NCBI RefSeq assembly: GCF_027270315.1
Contig: NZ_CP114413.1
Coordinates: 3,410,001-3,474,000 of the forward strand
Direction: 5' to 3'
Source of the DNA: Streptomyces cinnabarinus
GTDB lineage: Bacteria; Actinomycetota; Actinomycetes; Streptomycetales; Streptomycetaceae
DNA: 64,000 bases
Shown: one piece after another, positions 52,671 through 60,895 of the stretch
How the letters are laid out: each line of letters starts with the position of its first letter
Position numbering within the stretch: position 1 is the first letter of the stretch
The notes under the pieces: generated by a model
The model's input: the letters and a program-made list of their open reading frames with translations, nothing else
What the model was told of the DNA's origin: nothing
Databases searched by the model: none
Program-made: the position numbers and the translations under genes

Positions 52671-53818
52671 TGGTTCACCCCGTACAGCGAGAGCAGGTTC
52701 TTCATCCGCTCCTCGGCGAGCTTGGGGTCCGGGAACAGGCCCAGACCGTCGGCGAGTTCATAGGCGCGGGCGAAGTGCGGCAGGGAGCGGGCCGACTGGA
52801 GGCCGCCCACCATCGTGAAGTGGGACTGGTGGCCCGCGAGCCAGGCCAGGAACACCACTCCGGTCTTGTAGAAGCGGGTCGGGGCCTGGAAGAGGTGGCG
52901 GGACAACTCGACGGTCGGGTCGAGCAGTTCGCGGAACCCGGCGACGTCGCCCGTGTCCAGGACCCGGACCGCCTCCGCCGCCAGCGGGCCCAGCGGGTCG
53001 AAGATGCCGAGCAGGGCGTGGCTGAAGCCCTGTTCGTCACCGGCGATCAGCTCGGGATAGTTGAAGTCGTCGCCGGTGTAGCAGCGGACGCCGTCGGGGA
53101 GCCTGCGCCTGAGGTCGATCTCGCGCCGCGCGTCCAGCAGCGAGACCTTGATGCCGTCCACCTTGTCGGGGTGGGCGGAGATGACCTCCAGGAAGGTGCC
53201 GGTGGCCGCGTCGAGGTCACCGGACCCCCAGTAGCCCTCCAGCGCCGGGTCGAACATCGGGCCGAGCCAGTGCAGGATCACCGGCTCGGCGGCCTGGCGG
53301 AGCAGATGGCCGTAGACCTCCAGGTAGTCCTCCGGCCCGGACGCGGCGGCGCACAGGGCGCGCGAGGCCATCAGGATGGCCTGCGCCCCGGACTCCTCCA
53401 CCACGGCGAGCTGCTCCTCGTAGGCCGCCCGGACCTCGGCGAGCGAACCCGCGGCGAGCTGGTCGGTGCCGACCCCGCAGGCGATACGGCCGCCGACGGC
53501 GCGGGCCTCCGCAGCCGAGCGCCGGATCAGCTCGGCCGCGCCCGCCCAGTCCAGGCCCATCCCGCGCTGCGCGGTGTCCATCGCCTCGGCGACCCCGAGG
53601 CCGTGCGCCCACAGATGGCGCCGGAAGGCGAGGGTGGCGTCCCAGTCGACGGCGGCGGGCGAGTCGGGGCCGGCGTCGGCGAACGGATCGGCGACGACAT
53701 GGGCCGCCGAGAACACCGTACGAGAGGAGAAGGGCGCGCCGGAGCGCGGGGCGAGGGGCTCCTGGCGGGGCTCGTACGCCCTCAAGCCCCCGTTTCCGTC
53801 GGGCAGTTGGATCGTCAC
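52667..53818 (-). CDS. DUF993 dihydrodipicolinate-synthase-like protein
   Basis: This 383-residue protein belongs to DUF993, distant from the DHDPS/NAL aldolase group. Candidate Schiff-base lysine is in KVDGIKVSLLD, and CYTGDDFNYPEL and GIFDPLGPLA line a TIM barrel. A class I aldolase or dehydratase step on a sugar acid is plausible. GTG (53818) overlaps the dehydrogenase stop, and its own stop overlaps the isomerase start, so all three are coupled. No activity for the family is known to me. Confidence 0.82.
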   Translation of the reverse strand: MTIQLPDGNGGLRAYEPRQEPLAPRSGAPFSSRTVFSAAHVVADPFADAGPDSPAAVDWDATLAFRRHLWAHGLGVAEAMDTAQRGMGLDWAGAAELIRRSAAEARAVGGRIACGVGTDQLAAGSLAEVRAAYEEQLAVVEESGAQAILMASRALCAAASGPEDYLEVYGHLLRQAAEPVILHWLGPMFDPALEGYWGSGDLDAATGTFLEVISAHPDKVDGIKVSLLDARREIDLRRRLPDGVRCYTGDDFNYPELIAGDEQGFSHALLGIFDPLGPLAAEAVRVLDTGDVAGFRELLDPTVELSRHLFQAPTRFYKTGVVFLAWLAGHQSHFTMVGGLQSARSLPHFARAYELADGLGLFPDPKLAEERMKNLLSLYGVNQ

Positions 53819-54966
53819 AGCTGGATCTCCGGGACGTCGAGGCGGCGACCCTCGGCCGAGGAGCGCAGGCCCAGGTCGGCGAGCTGGACGCCGCGGGCGC
53901 CGGCGAGGAGGTCCCAGTGGTAGGGGGCGTCCGCGTAGACGTGCTTGAGGAACAGCTCCCACTGGGCCTTGAAGCCGTTGTCGAACTCGGCGTTGTCGGG
54001 GACCTCCTGCCACTGGTCGCGGAAGACCTCGGTGGCCGGGATGTCCGGGTTCCAGACCGGCTTGGGGGTGGCAGAGCGATGCTGGACACGGCAGTTGCGC
54101 AGTCCGGCCACCGCCGAGCCCTCGGTGCCGTCGACCTGGAACTCGACCAGCTCGTCGCGGTTCACCCGTACCGCCCAGGAGGAGTTGATCTGGGCGATGG
54201 CACCGCCCTCCAGCTCGAAGATGCCGTAGGCGGCATCGTCGGCGGTGGCGTCGTAGGGCTTGCCGTTCTCGTCCCAGCGCTGCGGGATGTGGGTGGTGGC
54301 GATGGCCTGGACGGACTTCACCCGGCCGAACAGCTCGTGCAGGACGTACTCCCAGTGCGGGAACATGTCGACGACGATGCCGCCGCCGTCCTCGGCGCGG
54401 TAGTTCCAGGACGGGCGCTGGGCGGCCTGCCAGTCGCCCTCGAAGACCCAGTAGCCGAACTCGCCGCGGACGGAGAGGATCCGGCCGAAGAAGCCGCCGT
54501 CGATGAGGCGCTTGAGCTTGAGCAGGCCCGGGAGGAAGAGCTTGTCCTGGACGACGCCGTGCTTGATCCCGGCGTCGGCCGCGAGCCGGGCGAGTTCCAG
54601 GGCGCCGCCGAGGCCGGTGGCGGTCGGCTTCTCGGTGTAGATGTGCTTGCCCGCGGCGATCGCCTTCCTGATCGCCTCCTCGCGGGCGGAGGTGACCTGG
54701 GCGTCGAAGTAGATGTCGACGCCCGGGTCGGCGAGGACCTCGTCCACGTCGGTGGAGACGTGCTCCAGGCCGTGCCGCTCGGCGAGCGCCCTGAGCGCGT
54801 GCTCGCGGCGGCCGACCAGGACCGGCTCCGGCCACAGCACGGTGCCGTCGCCGAGGTCGAGTCCGCCCTGCTCACGCAGGGCCAGGATGGAGCGGACGAG
54901 GTGCTGGCGGTAGCCCATGCGCCCGGTCACGCCGTTCATGGCGATACGCACCGTCTTGCGTGTCAC
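53815..54966 (-). CDS. Gfo/Idh/MocA-family dehydrogenase
   Basis: This 383-residue NAD(P)-dependent dehydrogenase has an N-terminal Rossmann fold (IAMNGVTGRMGYRQHLV), the catalytic motif EKPTATG, and a C-terminal dimer/substrate domain with GGGIVVDMFPHWEYVL. It oxidises a sugar or inositol hydroxyl to a ketone. The GTG at 54966 has AAGGGA upstream; an earlier start at 55008 would enter the operator region. It is the first gene of the operon, divergent from the LacI gene. Likely first step of the pathway. Confidence 0.9.
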   Translation of the reverse strand: MTRKTVRIAMNGVTGRMGYRQHLVRSILALREQGGLDLGDGTVLWPEPVLVGRREHALRALAERHGLEHVSTDVDEVLADPGVDIYFDAQVTSAREEAIRKAIAAGKHIYTEKPTATGLGGALELARLAADAGIKHGVVQDKLFLPGLLKLKRLIDGGFFGRILSVRGEFGYWVFEGDWQAAQRPSWNYRAEDGGGIVVDMFPHWEYVLHELFGRVKSVQAIATTHIPQRWDENGKPYDATADDAAYGIFELEGGAIAQINSSWAVRVNRDELVEFQVDGTEGSAVAGLRNCRVQHRSATPKPVWNPDIPATEVFRDQWQEVPDNAEFDNGFKAQWELFLKHVYADAPYHWDLLAGARGVQLADLGLRSSAEGRRLDVPEIQL

Positions 54967-55032
54967 GTCAATCCCTTCGTAGGCGTCGTACGCGGTCGTG
55001 CGTGCCACGTAAGCCCACTGACAGGCATTGCA

Positions 55033-55044
55033 GCAAGCGCTTTC
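55033..55044. promoter_or_regulatory. GCAAGCGCTTTC LacI-type operator
   Basis: It contains the perfect AAGCGCTT palindrome with CG centre, 67 bases upstream of the dehydrogenase start in the divergent region next to the LacI gene. This is close to classical LacI-family half-site spacing. Confidence 0.75.
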
Positions 55045-55176
55045 TATCTACCAAGAAGCTAGCCTCTGACCAGCGCTCGGGACAAGACCGTGATGAGGAT
55101 GAGTTGTTCGAGGGGGCGAACAAGCGGGGGGCCTGGCCTTAAAGTCTGCTCGGAACCGGGCCACGGGGGCCCGCGT

Positions 55177-55222
55177 GTACGACGACGTACGACGATGTAC
55201 GACAGACATGCGATGACATGCG
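55177..55222 (+). repeat. Five 10-base phased repeats upstream of the LacI gene
   Basis: GTACGACGA-type units start at 55177, 55187 and 55197, followed by GACATGCG at 55205 and 55215. All are spaced 10 bases, on one face of the helix, ending six bases before the ribosome site of the LacI gene. They may be regulator sites or bent DNA. Confidence 0.6.
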
Positions 55223-55240
55223 CGACCGGAGGACGACGAG

Positions 55241-56287
55241 ATGACGGTGACCCTGGCGGACGTGGCGGCCCGCGCGCAGGTCTCGCCCGCGACGGTGTCG
55301 CGCGTACTGAACGGGAACTACCCCGTGGCCGCGTCGACCCGTGAGCGGGTGCTGCGCGCGGTGGACGAGCTGGACTACGTGCTGAACGGACCGGCCAGCG
55401 CGCTGGCCGCCGCCACGTCCGACCTGGTCGGCATCCTCGTCAACGACATCGCCGACCCCTTCTTCGGGATCATGGCGAGCGCGATCCAGGCGGAGATCGG
55501 CGGTCCGGGCGGGCGCGCGGGCGGTGAGCGGCTGGCGGTCGTCTGCAACACGGGCGGCTCCCCCGAGCGCGAGCTGACCTATCTGACCCTGCTCCAGCGG
55601 CAGCGGGCGGCGGCCGTGGTGCTGACCGGCGGGGCCATGGAGAACGCCCCGCACGCGACGGCCGTGGCGACCAAGCTGCGGAAGCTGTCGGAGGCGGGGA
55701 CCCGGGTGGTGCTGTGCGGACGGCCGCCGGCGCCGGACACCGGGGCCATCGCCCTGACCTTCGAGAACCGCGGCGGCGGCAAGGAGCTCACCGAGCACCT
55801 GATCGGCCTCGGCCATCGGCGGCTCGGCTATATCGCGGGCCCCGAGGAGCGCACCACGACCCGGCACCGCCTTGAGGGACACCGGGCCGCGCTGGCGGCG
55901 CACGGCGTCGAGGAGGACCCCCGCTGGACGGTCCACGGCCGCTACGACCGCCGCTCCGGTTACGAGGCCACGCTGGAACTCCTGCGCCGGGACCCGACCC
56001 TGACCGCGGTGGTCGCCGCGAACGACTCCGTCGCCCTGGGCGCGTGCGCCGCGCTGCGGGAGTCCGGGCTGCGCATCCCGGAGGACGTCTCGGTCGCCGG
56101 GTTCGACGATCTGCCGTTCAGCATCGACGCGGTGCCGTCCCTGACGACGGTACGGCTGCCGCTGTCGGAGGCGGGGGCGCGGGCGGGCCGTATCGCGATG
56201 GGCCGCGAGGAGGCTCCGCCCGGGGGCATCGCGACGATCCGGGGGGAGCTGATGGTGCGAGGGTCCTCGGGCGTGCCGCGGGGGTAG
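55241..56287 (+). CDS. LacI-family regulator of the DUF993 operon
   Basis: This 348-residue regulator has an N-terminal HTH (LADVAARAQVSPATVSRVLN), a hinge, and a periplasmic-binding-type ligand domain (ILVNDIADPFF, FDDLPFSIDAVP). It should bind the AAGCGCTT site between it and the divergent dehydrogenase operon and release on a pathway sugar. GGAGGACG precedes the ATG. No gene follows in the operon on this strand. Confidence 0.9.
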   Translation: MTVTLADVAARAQVSPATVSRVLNGNYPVAASTRERVLRAVDELDYVLNGPASALAAATSDLVGILVNDIADPFFGIMASAIQAEIGGPGGRAGGERLAVVCNTGGSPERELTYLTLLQRQRAAAVVLTGGAMENAPHATAVATKLRKLSEAGTRVVLCGRPPAPDTGAIALTFENRGGGKELTEHLIGLGHRRLGYIAGPEERTTTRHRLEGHRAALAAHGVEEDPRWTVHGRYDRRSGYEATLELLRRDPTLTAVVAANDSVALGACAALRESGLRIPEDVSVAGFDDLPFSIDAVPSLTTVRLPLSEAGARAGRIAMGREEAPPGGIATIRGELMVRGSSGVPRG

Positions 56288-56356
56288 CGGGGACGGCGCT
56301 CGCCGGGTCGGGCATCTCCTGATCGCCGGACCGCCCTGCCGCCTGGGGTGTCGATC

Positions 56357-56898
56357 ATGTTCAAGTCAGGGGTGGGGTTTCTCGCGCTGTTCGGGCTCGG
56401 CTGGTGGCTGCTGGGCACGAGCGCCTTCGACGGACCGGCACGGCTGGGGTCGGTCGCGGTCGGCTGCGCGGTGGCGGTGGGACTGATGCCGGCCGCGCGC
56501 CGCTTCCTTCCCGCCTCGGCAGGGGGACCGCTCCCCGCCGACCGACGCCGGCGGTTCAACCGGATCAACGGTCCCCAGTGGCTGCCGATCATCGTCATCG
56601 CCGTGGGGTGCGGTCGCGCCGGGGTGCCGTGCTGATTCCTCCGCTGGTCGCGGTGGTCGTGGGCCTCCACTTCCTGCCGCCGGCGGCGGTGTTCGAGCAG
56701 CCCCGCCTGCGCGTACCGGCGGCCCTGCTGACCGGGGCAGGAGCGGTGGGCCTGACCGTGTGGCTCACGGACGGCCCGGACGAGACGGTTCGCCTGACGG
56801 TGGGTTTGATCTCCGCGCTGTCGCTATGGGGCGTGGCGACCTGGACAGTCACGGGGTCAGGGTCCGCCGCTGCCGAGCGACGCGGCGTCATGAAGTGA
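56357..56898 (+). pseudogene. Small membrane protein split by a frameshift
   Basis: From the ATG at 56357 a hydrophobic protein runs to a TGA at 56633, ending IIVIAVGCGRAGVPC. In the next frame translation continues LIPPLVAVVVGLHFLPPAAVF and on to 56898 with three more helices. Read together they make one natural protein of about 180 residues with four helices; a single-base change between 56625 and 56635 parts them. A GTG at 56629 overlapping the TGA could instead allow two proteins. Function unknown. Confidence 0.72.
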
Positions 56899-57469
56899 CG
56901 TCCCTGGCCGCCCGCTCCACCCGCTCCCAGTGTTCCTTCCACCAACCCTCCTCCCCCGGCGCCATGTTCGTGCCGTCGCGTCGCTGTCCCGTGGTGCCGT
57001 CGATCAGTTCGCGGACGATGTCGGCGTGGCCGACGTGGCGGTGGGTCTCGCCGATCATGTGGGTGAGGACGCGGTGGAGGGTGAGGGTCTTGCCGCCGGA
57101 GCCGGGGAGTTCACCGAGGGCGTCCAGGGGAAGCGCCTCGATGGTCGCGTCGGCGTGGGCGCAGACCCTGCGGTAGTCGGCGGTGATCCGCTCCCGGGAC
57201 TCGTCCGGCGTGGCCCACAGGTCGGCGTTCGGCTCGGCACCCATGATCCACAACGGGGGTGCCGGGCAGGGGCGTCGGAAGACCGTGCCGAAGTAGAGGG
57301 CCTCGGCGCCGGTCAGGTGCTTGACCAGGCCGAGCAGATTGGTGGCGGTCGGGGTCAGGGGTCTACGGGCGTCGTACTCCGACAGGTCGTCGAGCTTCCA
57401 GAGCAGGGCGTCCCGGGCGTCCTGGAGGGTCTGGCGGAGGTCGTTCTTGAAGGCATCGTCGATCGTCAT
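56888..57469 (-). CDS. DinB/DUF664-family protein
   Basis: This 193-residue four-helix bundle protein has the DinB/YfiT family histidines: KHLTGAEALYFG near residue 50 and HMIGETHRHVGHADIVREL near residue 140 bind a divalent metal. Members are thiol-dependent transferases or of unknown role. The ATG at 57469 opens the usual MTIDDAFKNDLRQTL. Its 3' end overlaps the frameshifted gene by 11 bases. Substrate unknown. Confidence 0.85.
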   Translation of the reverse strand: MTIDDAFKNDLRQTLQDARDALLWKLDDLSEYDARRPLTPTATNLLGLVKHLTGAEALYFGTVFRRPCPAPPLWIMGAEPNADLWATPDESRERITADYRRVCAHADATIEALPLDALGELPGSGGKTLTLHRVLTHMIGETHRHVGHADIVRELIDGTTGQRRDGTNMAPGEEGWWKEHWERVERAARDVTS

Positions 57470-57568
57470 ACGAGTAGTGGATCAATAGACCGTGGCGATC
57501 TCTACTGAATGGCCGGTTCCGCACCATAAGGTGCGGACGACAGATCGTTCAGGGGAGGGGTTGCCGTC

Positions 57569-58318
57569 ATGGCGTTCCGTACGTTTCTCAGCGCGCTCGG
57601 GATCAACGCACCGCAGGTGGAGACGGTGTTGGACCGGGTCGAGGTGCGGCCGGGCGAGGAGCTGACCGCGACCGTCACACTGCGCGGGGGCGGTGCGGAT
57701 GTGCTGGTCGAGCGGCTGAAGCTGGACGTCGTCGGGCGGTTCGAGGACAACGAGACCAGTGAGACCGGGTGGGACAACCCGGGGATCGTCCTGTCCTGGA
57801 CCGAGGAGGGGCCGTTCGCGCTCGCCGCGGGCAAGGAGCTGGTCAAGGACGTCGTGTTCCAGCTGCCCTGGGAGATGCCGCTCACCCACATGCTCGGCGG
57901 ACGGCGGCTCAAGGGCGCCCGGGTGGCCGTGCGGACGGAACTGGCCATCGACAACTCCGTGGACCGCGGCGACTTCGACGAGTTCTCCGTGCACCCCCTC
58001 GCGCCGCAGGACGTCGTCCTCCAGGCCTTCGCCGACCTCGGTTTCCGCTTCGACGAGGCCGAGATGAAGCACGGCACGCCCGGCTCGTCGGTGGCCTCGC
58101 GGGTGAAGTTCTGGCAGGAGATCGAGATGTGGTTCCCCGCCGAGTACGGCTCCTCCATCGGCCAGGTCGAGATCGCCTTCAACGCCCGCGAGGACTCCAT
58201 GGACCTGCTGACCGGCGGCAACGGCCGGCTCACCTTCTCCTACGACGACCTCGACCCGGAGCGGGTCCGGTCCGTGCTGGACGGCCACTACCGGGAGCGG
58301 TTCCTGCCGAATTCCTGA
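57569..58318 (+). CDS. spo0M: Spo0M-like sporulation-control protein
   Basis: This 249-residue arrestin-like protein has the SpoOM family opening LGINAPQVETVLDRVEVRPGEEL, and LPWEMPLTHMLGG mid-protein. In Bacillus Spo0M affects stage 0 of sporulation; in streptomycetes its role is unclear. GGGGAGG precedes the ATG. A UUCG-loop hairpin follows its stop. It is alone in its transcript. Confidence 0.88.
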   Translation: MAFRTFLSALGINAPQVETVLDRVEVRPGEELTATVTLRGGGADVLVERLKLDVVGRFEDNETSETGWDNPGIVLSWTEEGPFALAAGKELVKDVVFQLPWEMPLTHMLGGRRLKGARVAVRTELAIDNSVDRGDFDEFSVHPLAPQDVVLQAFADLGFRFDEAEMKHGTPGSSVASRVKFWQEIEMWFPAEYGSSIGQVEIAFNAREDSMDLLTGGNGRLTFSYDDLDPERVRSVLDGHYRERFLPNS

Positions 58319-58337
58319 ATCCGCCCTCGTCGCAGCG

Positions 58338-58366
58338 ATGAGTTCCGGGGTTCGCCCCGGTCTCAT
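58338..58366 (+). terminator. UUCG-tetraloop terminator of the Spo0M-like gene
   Basis: ATGAG/CTCAT and CCGGGG/CCCCGG stems with a TTCG loop lie 20 bases after the stop. The UUCG loop makes it unusually stable. Confidence 0.7.
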
Positions 58367-58402
58367 TGCCGACACCACAACGCAGACACGGGAGCGACCA
58401 CC

Positions 58403-58993
58403 ATGCGCATCGTCATCACCGAGTTCATCAGCCTCGACGGCGTCGTCCAGGCGCCCGGCGGTCCCGAGGAGGACACCGACGGCGGTTTCACGCACGGCGG
58501 CTGGTCGCACCCGTACTTCGACCCGGAGGTCCTCGGCGGCGCCTTCGACGCGGGGCTCGCGGGCGCCGAGGCGCTGCTCTTCGGGCGCCGCACCTGGCAG
58601 ACCATGGCCGGGGCGTGGCCGGACCGGGCCGGGGACCCCTTCGCCGACCGGATGAACTCCCTGAAGAAGTACGTCGTCTCCGGCACCCTGTCGGACGCCG
58701 ATCTGACCTGGAACAACACGGAGTTGATCCCGGCCGAGGGCGCGGTCGACCGGATCCGGGAACTGCGCGCGACCGAGGGCGGCGACCTGGCGATGATGGG
58801 CAGCCCCACGCTGGTGCGCACACTCATCGCGGAGGGCCTGGTCGACGAGCTCCAGCTCATCGTGATGCCGGTGCTGCTCGGCGGCGGCAAGTCGATCTTC
58901 CCCACGGACGGCGGCAAGCGCCCGCTGGAACTGGTCTCCACGACCACGGCCAAGACGGGCGCGCAGGTGTGCGTGTTCCGGCCGGCGGACTAG
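58403..58993 (+). CDS. Dihydrofolate-reductase-family (RibD C-terminal-like) protein
   Basis: This 196-residue Rossmann-like protein has FISLDGVVQAPGG at the start, LLFGRRTWQTMAG, and VMPVLLGGGKSIF near the end, the signature of RibD-C/DHFR-like NADPH proteins. Substrate is not assigned. It begins at ATG 58403. Its TAG stop lies in the CTAG that flanks the MITE-like repeat. Confidence 0.85.
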   Translation: MRIVITEFISLDGVVQAPGGPEEDTDGGFTHGGWSHPYFDPEVLGGAFDAGLAGAEALLFGRRTWQTMAGAWPDRAGDPFADRMNSLKKYVVSGTLSDADLTWNNTELIPAEGAVDRIRELRATEGGDLAMMGSPTLVRTLIAEGLVDELQLIVMPVLLGGGKSIFPTDGGKRPLELVSTTTAKTGAQVCVFRPAD

Positions 58994-59203
58994 GGCCTGT
59001 CGTTTGGATCAGTCCGGCGTCGCGGGGTCTGGCCACGCACTCCCCCAGAGGGGGGACCCCCAGCCGCGTTGTCGTCGGTTGCCGACGCTCCGCGTCGCCG
59101 CCCTCCTCCGCCTTGCAGCTGCACGCTCCCCCATCGCCCCCGCTCGGCCCCGCCGACCCGGCCCCCTTCTTGCAGCCGGCCTGATCCAGACGACAGGCTC
59201 TAG
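58990..59203. mobile_element. MITE-like element with 28-base inverted ends
   Basis: The ends 58991-59018 and 59175-59202 are inverted repeats matching at 25 of 28 positions. The outermost CTAG is present on both sides (58990-58993 and 59200-59203), like a 4-base target duplication. The outer ends read GGCCTGTCG and GAGCCTGTCG (inverted). There is no transposase frame. IS5-family elements use CTAG-type targets, so this may be moved by one in trans. It preserves the stop codon of the upstream gene. Confidence 0.75.
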
Positions 59204-59244
59204 GAGTTCGGGCACCCGACTTCGCGCACCCGGCCGGTCCGCGG

Positions 59245-59844
59245 TCAGCCGAACCAGACCACCAGGCGGACGTTCTCGTCGCCGTACTCGGCCGCCAGTT
59301 CACGCATCTTCGTCCACACCGGGCCCCAACTCCCGTCCGGTGGGGCGAACATGCGTGGCGTGACGGTCACCGGCCGGTACACGGCTCCGTCGTACGGGAC
59401 CGCACCGCCCGGTGGCCATTCCGGCGGCATCAGATCCTCGCCGAAGAGCTCCTCCGCCGCGTCGAGGATCTCCAGTGAGGCCCAGGCCACGCCGTCCAGG
59501 GCGAGTTCACCGTCCGGACCCGGCCGCCACTCACCGACGTAGCCGTAGGCGGGCGCGTCGCACACCGGCGCGTCCCAGTCGACCGCCGCGATCTCGGCCC
59601 AGGTGGCGTACGAGTGGCTGTGCTGCCAGTCCCCGGCGCACGCGGCGACCTCCTCGGAGGTGTCCTCCGGGAGCCCCCGGGCGTCGAACAGCGGCCGGTC
59701 CACACACAGGCCCGAGCCGTAGCCGAAGAGGCAGTCCCAGGCGAAGCGCTCCCGCCCGAGCCCGAAGTCCAGCAGATCGACCTCGGTCCCCCAGCCGTCC
59801 CCCGGCTCACGCGTCTCGATCACACCGTCGATGTCCGCCCCCAT
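59245..59844 (-). CDS. Hypothetical cytoplasmic protein
   Basis: This 199-residue acidic, tryptophan-rich soluble protein has no recognised motif. It opens MGADIDGVIETREPGDGWG. Codon use is typical of a real streptomycete gene. It is divergent from the MarR-GNAT gene, and the palindrome at 59889 lies in their shared upstream region. It may be a small stress or regulatory protein; I do not assign a function. Confidence 0.6.
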   Translation of the reverse strand: MGADIDGVIETREPGDGWGTEVDLLDFGLGRERFAWDCLFGYGSGLCVDRPLFDARGLPEDTSEEVAACAGDWQHSHSYATWAEIAAVDWDAPVCDAPAYGYVGEWRPGPDGELALDGVAWASLEILDAAEELFGEDLMPPEWPPGGAVPYDGAVYRPVTVTPRMFAPPDGSWGPVWTKMRELAAEYGDENVRLVVWFG

Positions 59845-59888
59845 GGGCGCGATCCTAGCCAGGCCGCCGGATCGGTCGTACGATATCT

Positions 59889-59901
59889 CTGACTCAGTCA
59901 G
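59889..59901. promoter_or_regulatory. CTGACTCAGTCAG palindrome, candidate MarR operator
   Basis: It lies between GATATC copies (59882-59887 and 59901-59906), 32 bases before the MarR-GNAT start, in the divergent region. MarR proteins commonly bind such short palindromes in their own promoters. Confidence 0.6.
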
Positions 59902-59932
59902 ATATCAGCCAGCAGCCAGGGAGCGGGCCGAC

Positions 59933-60865
59933 ATGACCGTCCAGGACATCCGCGCCTTCAACCGCTTCTACACGAACGTCATCGGCGCCCTCGACTACAG
60001 CCGCCATCTGTACGCCCCATACACCCTCACCGAGTCCCGGGTCATCTACGAGCTGGCGCACTCCCCGCGCACCGACGCCGCCGACCTGCGCGGCGAGCTG
60101 TCGCTGGACTCGGGGTATCTGAGCCGGATCCTGACCAAGTTCGAGCAGGACGGGCTGGTCGAGCGGACACCCTCGGAGCAGGATCCGCGGCGGCGCCGGA
60201 TCACCCTCACCGCGCGCGGCCGGGAGACCGCCACCCTGCTGGCCGAGCGGGCGAACGAATCGGTCGGCACCCTGCTGTCGGCCGTACCGCCCGCCGACCG
60301 GCCCCGGCTGGCGGAGGCGATGCGGACCGTCCGCGAGCTCCTCTCCGACGGCCGGCCGCCGCGCCGCGAGGACGTGCTGCTGCGCGAACCGGGCCCCGGG
60401 GACCTCGGCTGGATCGTGCAGCGCAACGCCTCGCTGTACGCCGCCGAGTTCGGCTGGAACACCGACTACGAGGGGCTGGTCGCCCGGATCGTCGCCGACT
60501 TCGCCGAGGACCACGACCCGCATCTGGAGCGGGTGTGGATCGCCGAGCTGGACGGGCGCCCGGTCGGCTGTGTGATGTGCGTACGGGACGAGGCACCCGC
60601 CACCGCCCGGCTCCGGCTGCTCCTGGTCGAGCCGGACGCGCGCGGCCTCGGCATCGGCGACCGGCTGATCACCGCCGTCGTGGACTTCGCCCGCGGGGTC
60701 GGCTACCGCGAGCTCGTCCTGTGGACCAATGACGTGCTGACCGCCGCACGCCGTCTCTACCAGCGGCACGGCTTCGTGCTGACCGATGAGAAGCCCCACC
60801 GCTCCTTCGGCAAGGACCTGAACGGCCAGGACTGGCGCCTGGACCTGACCGGCGCCCCCGAGTGA
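59933..60865 (+). CDS. Fused MarR regulator and GNAT acetyltransferase
   Basis: This 310-residue protein has an N-terminal MarR winged-helix domain (to about residue 140, including LSLDSGYLSRILTKFEQDGLV and RRRRITLTARG). A C-terminal GNAT domain (about 155-300) has the acetyl-CoA loop VEPDARGLGIGDRLI. The fusion suggests a repressor whose acetyltransferase domain senses or modifies the inducer. GGGAG precedes the ATG at 59933. The adjacent CTGACTCAGTCAG site supports autoregulation. The substrate is unknown. Confidence 0.88.
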   Translation: MTVQDIRAFNRFYTNVIGALDYSRHLYAPYTLTESRVIYELAHSPRTDAADLRGELSLDSGYLSRILTKFEQDGLVERTPSEQDPRRRRITLTARGRETATLLAERANESVGTLLSAVPPADRPRLAEAMRTVRELLSDGRPPRREDVLLREPGPGDLGWIVQRNASLYAAEFGWNTDYEGLVARIVADFAEDHDPHLERVWIAELDGRPVGCVMCVRDEAPATARLRLLLVEPDARGLGIGDRLITAVVDFARGVGYRELVLWTNDVLTAARRLYQRHGFVLTDEKPHRSFGKDLNGQDWRLDLTGAPE

Positions 60866-60895
60866 GGAGGACGGGGGGCGCGTAGAGTCGCGACC

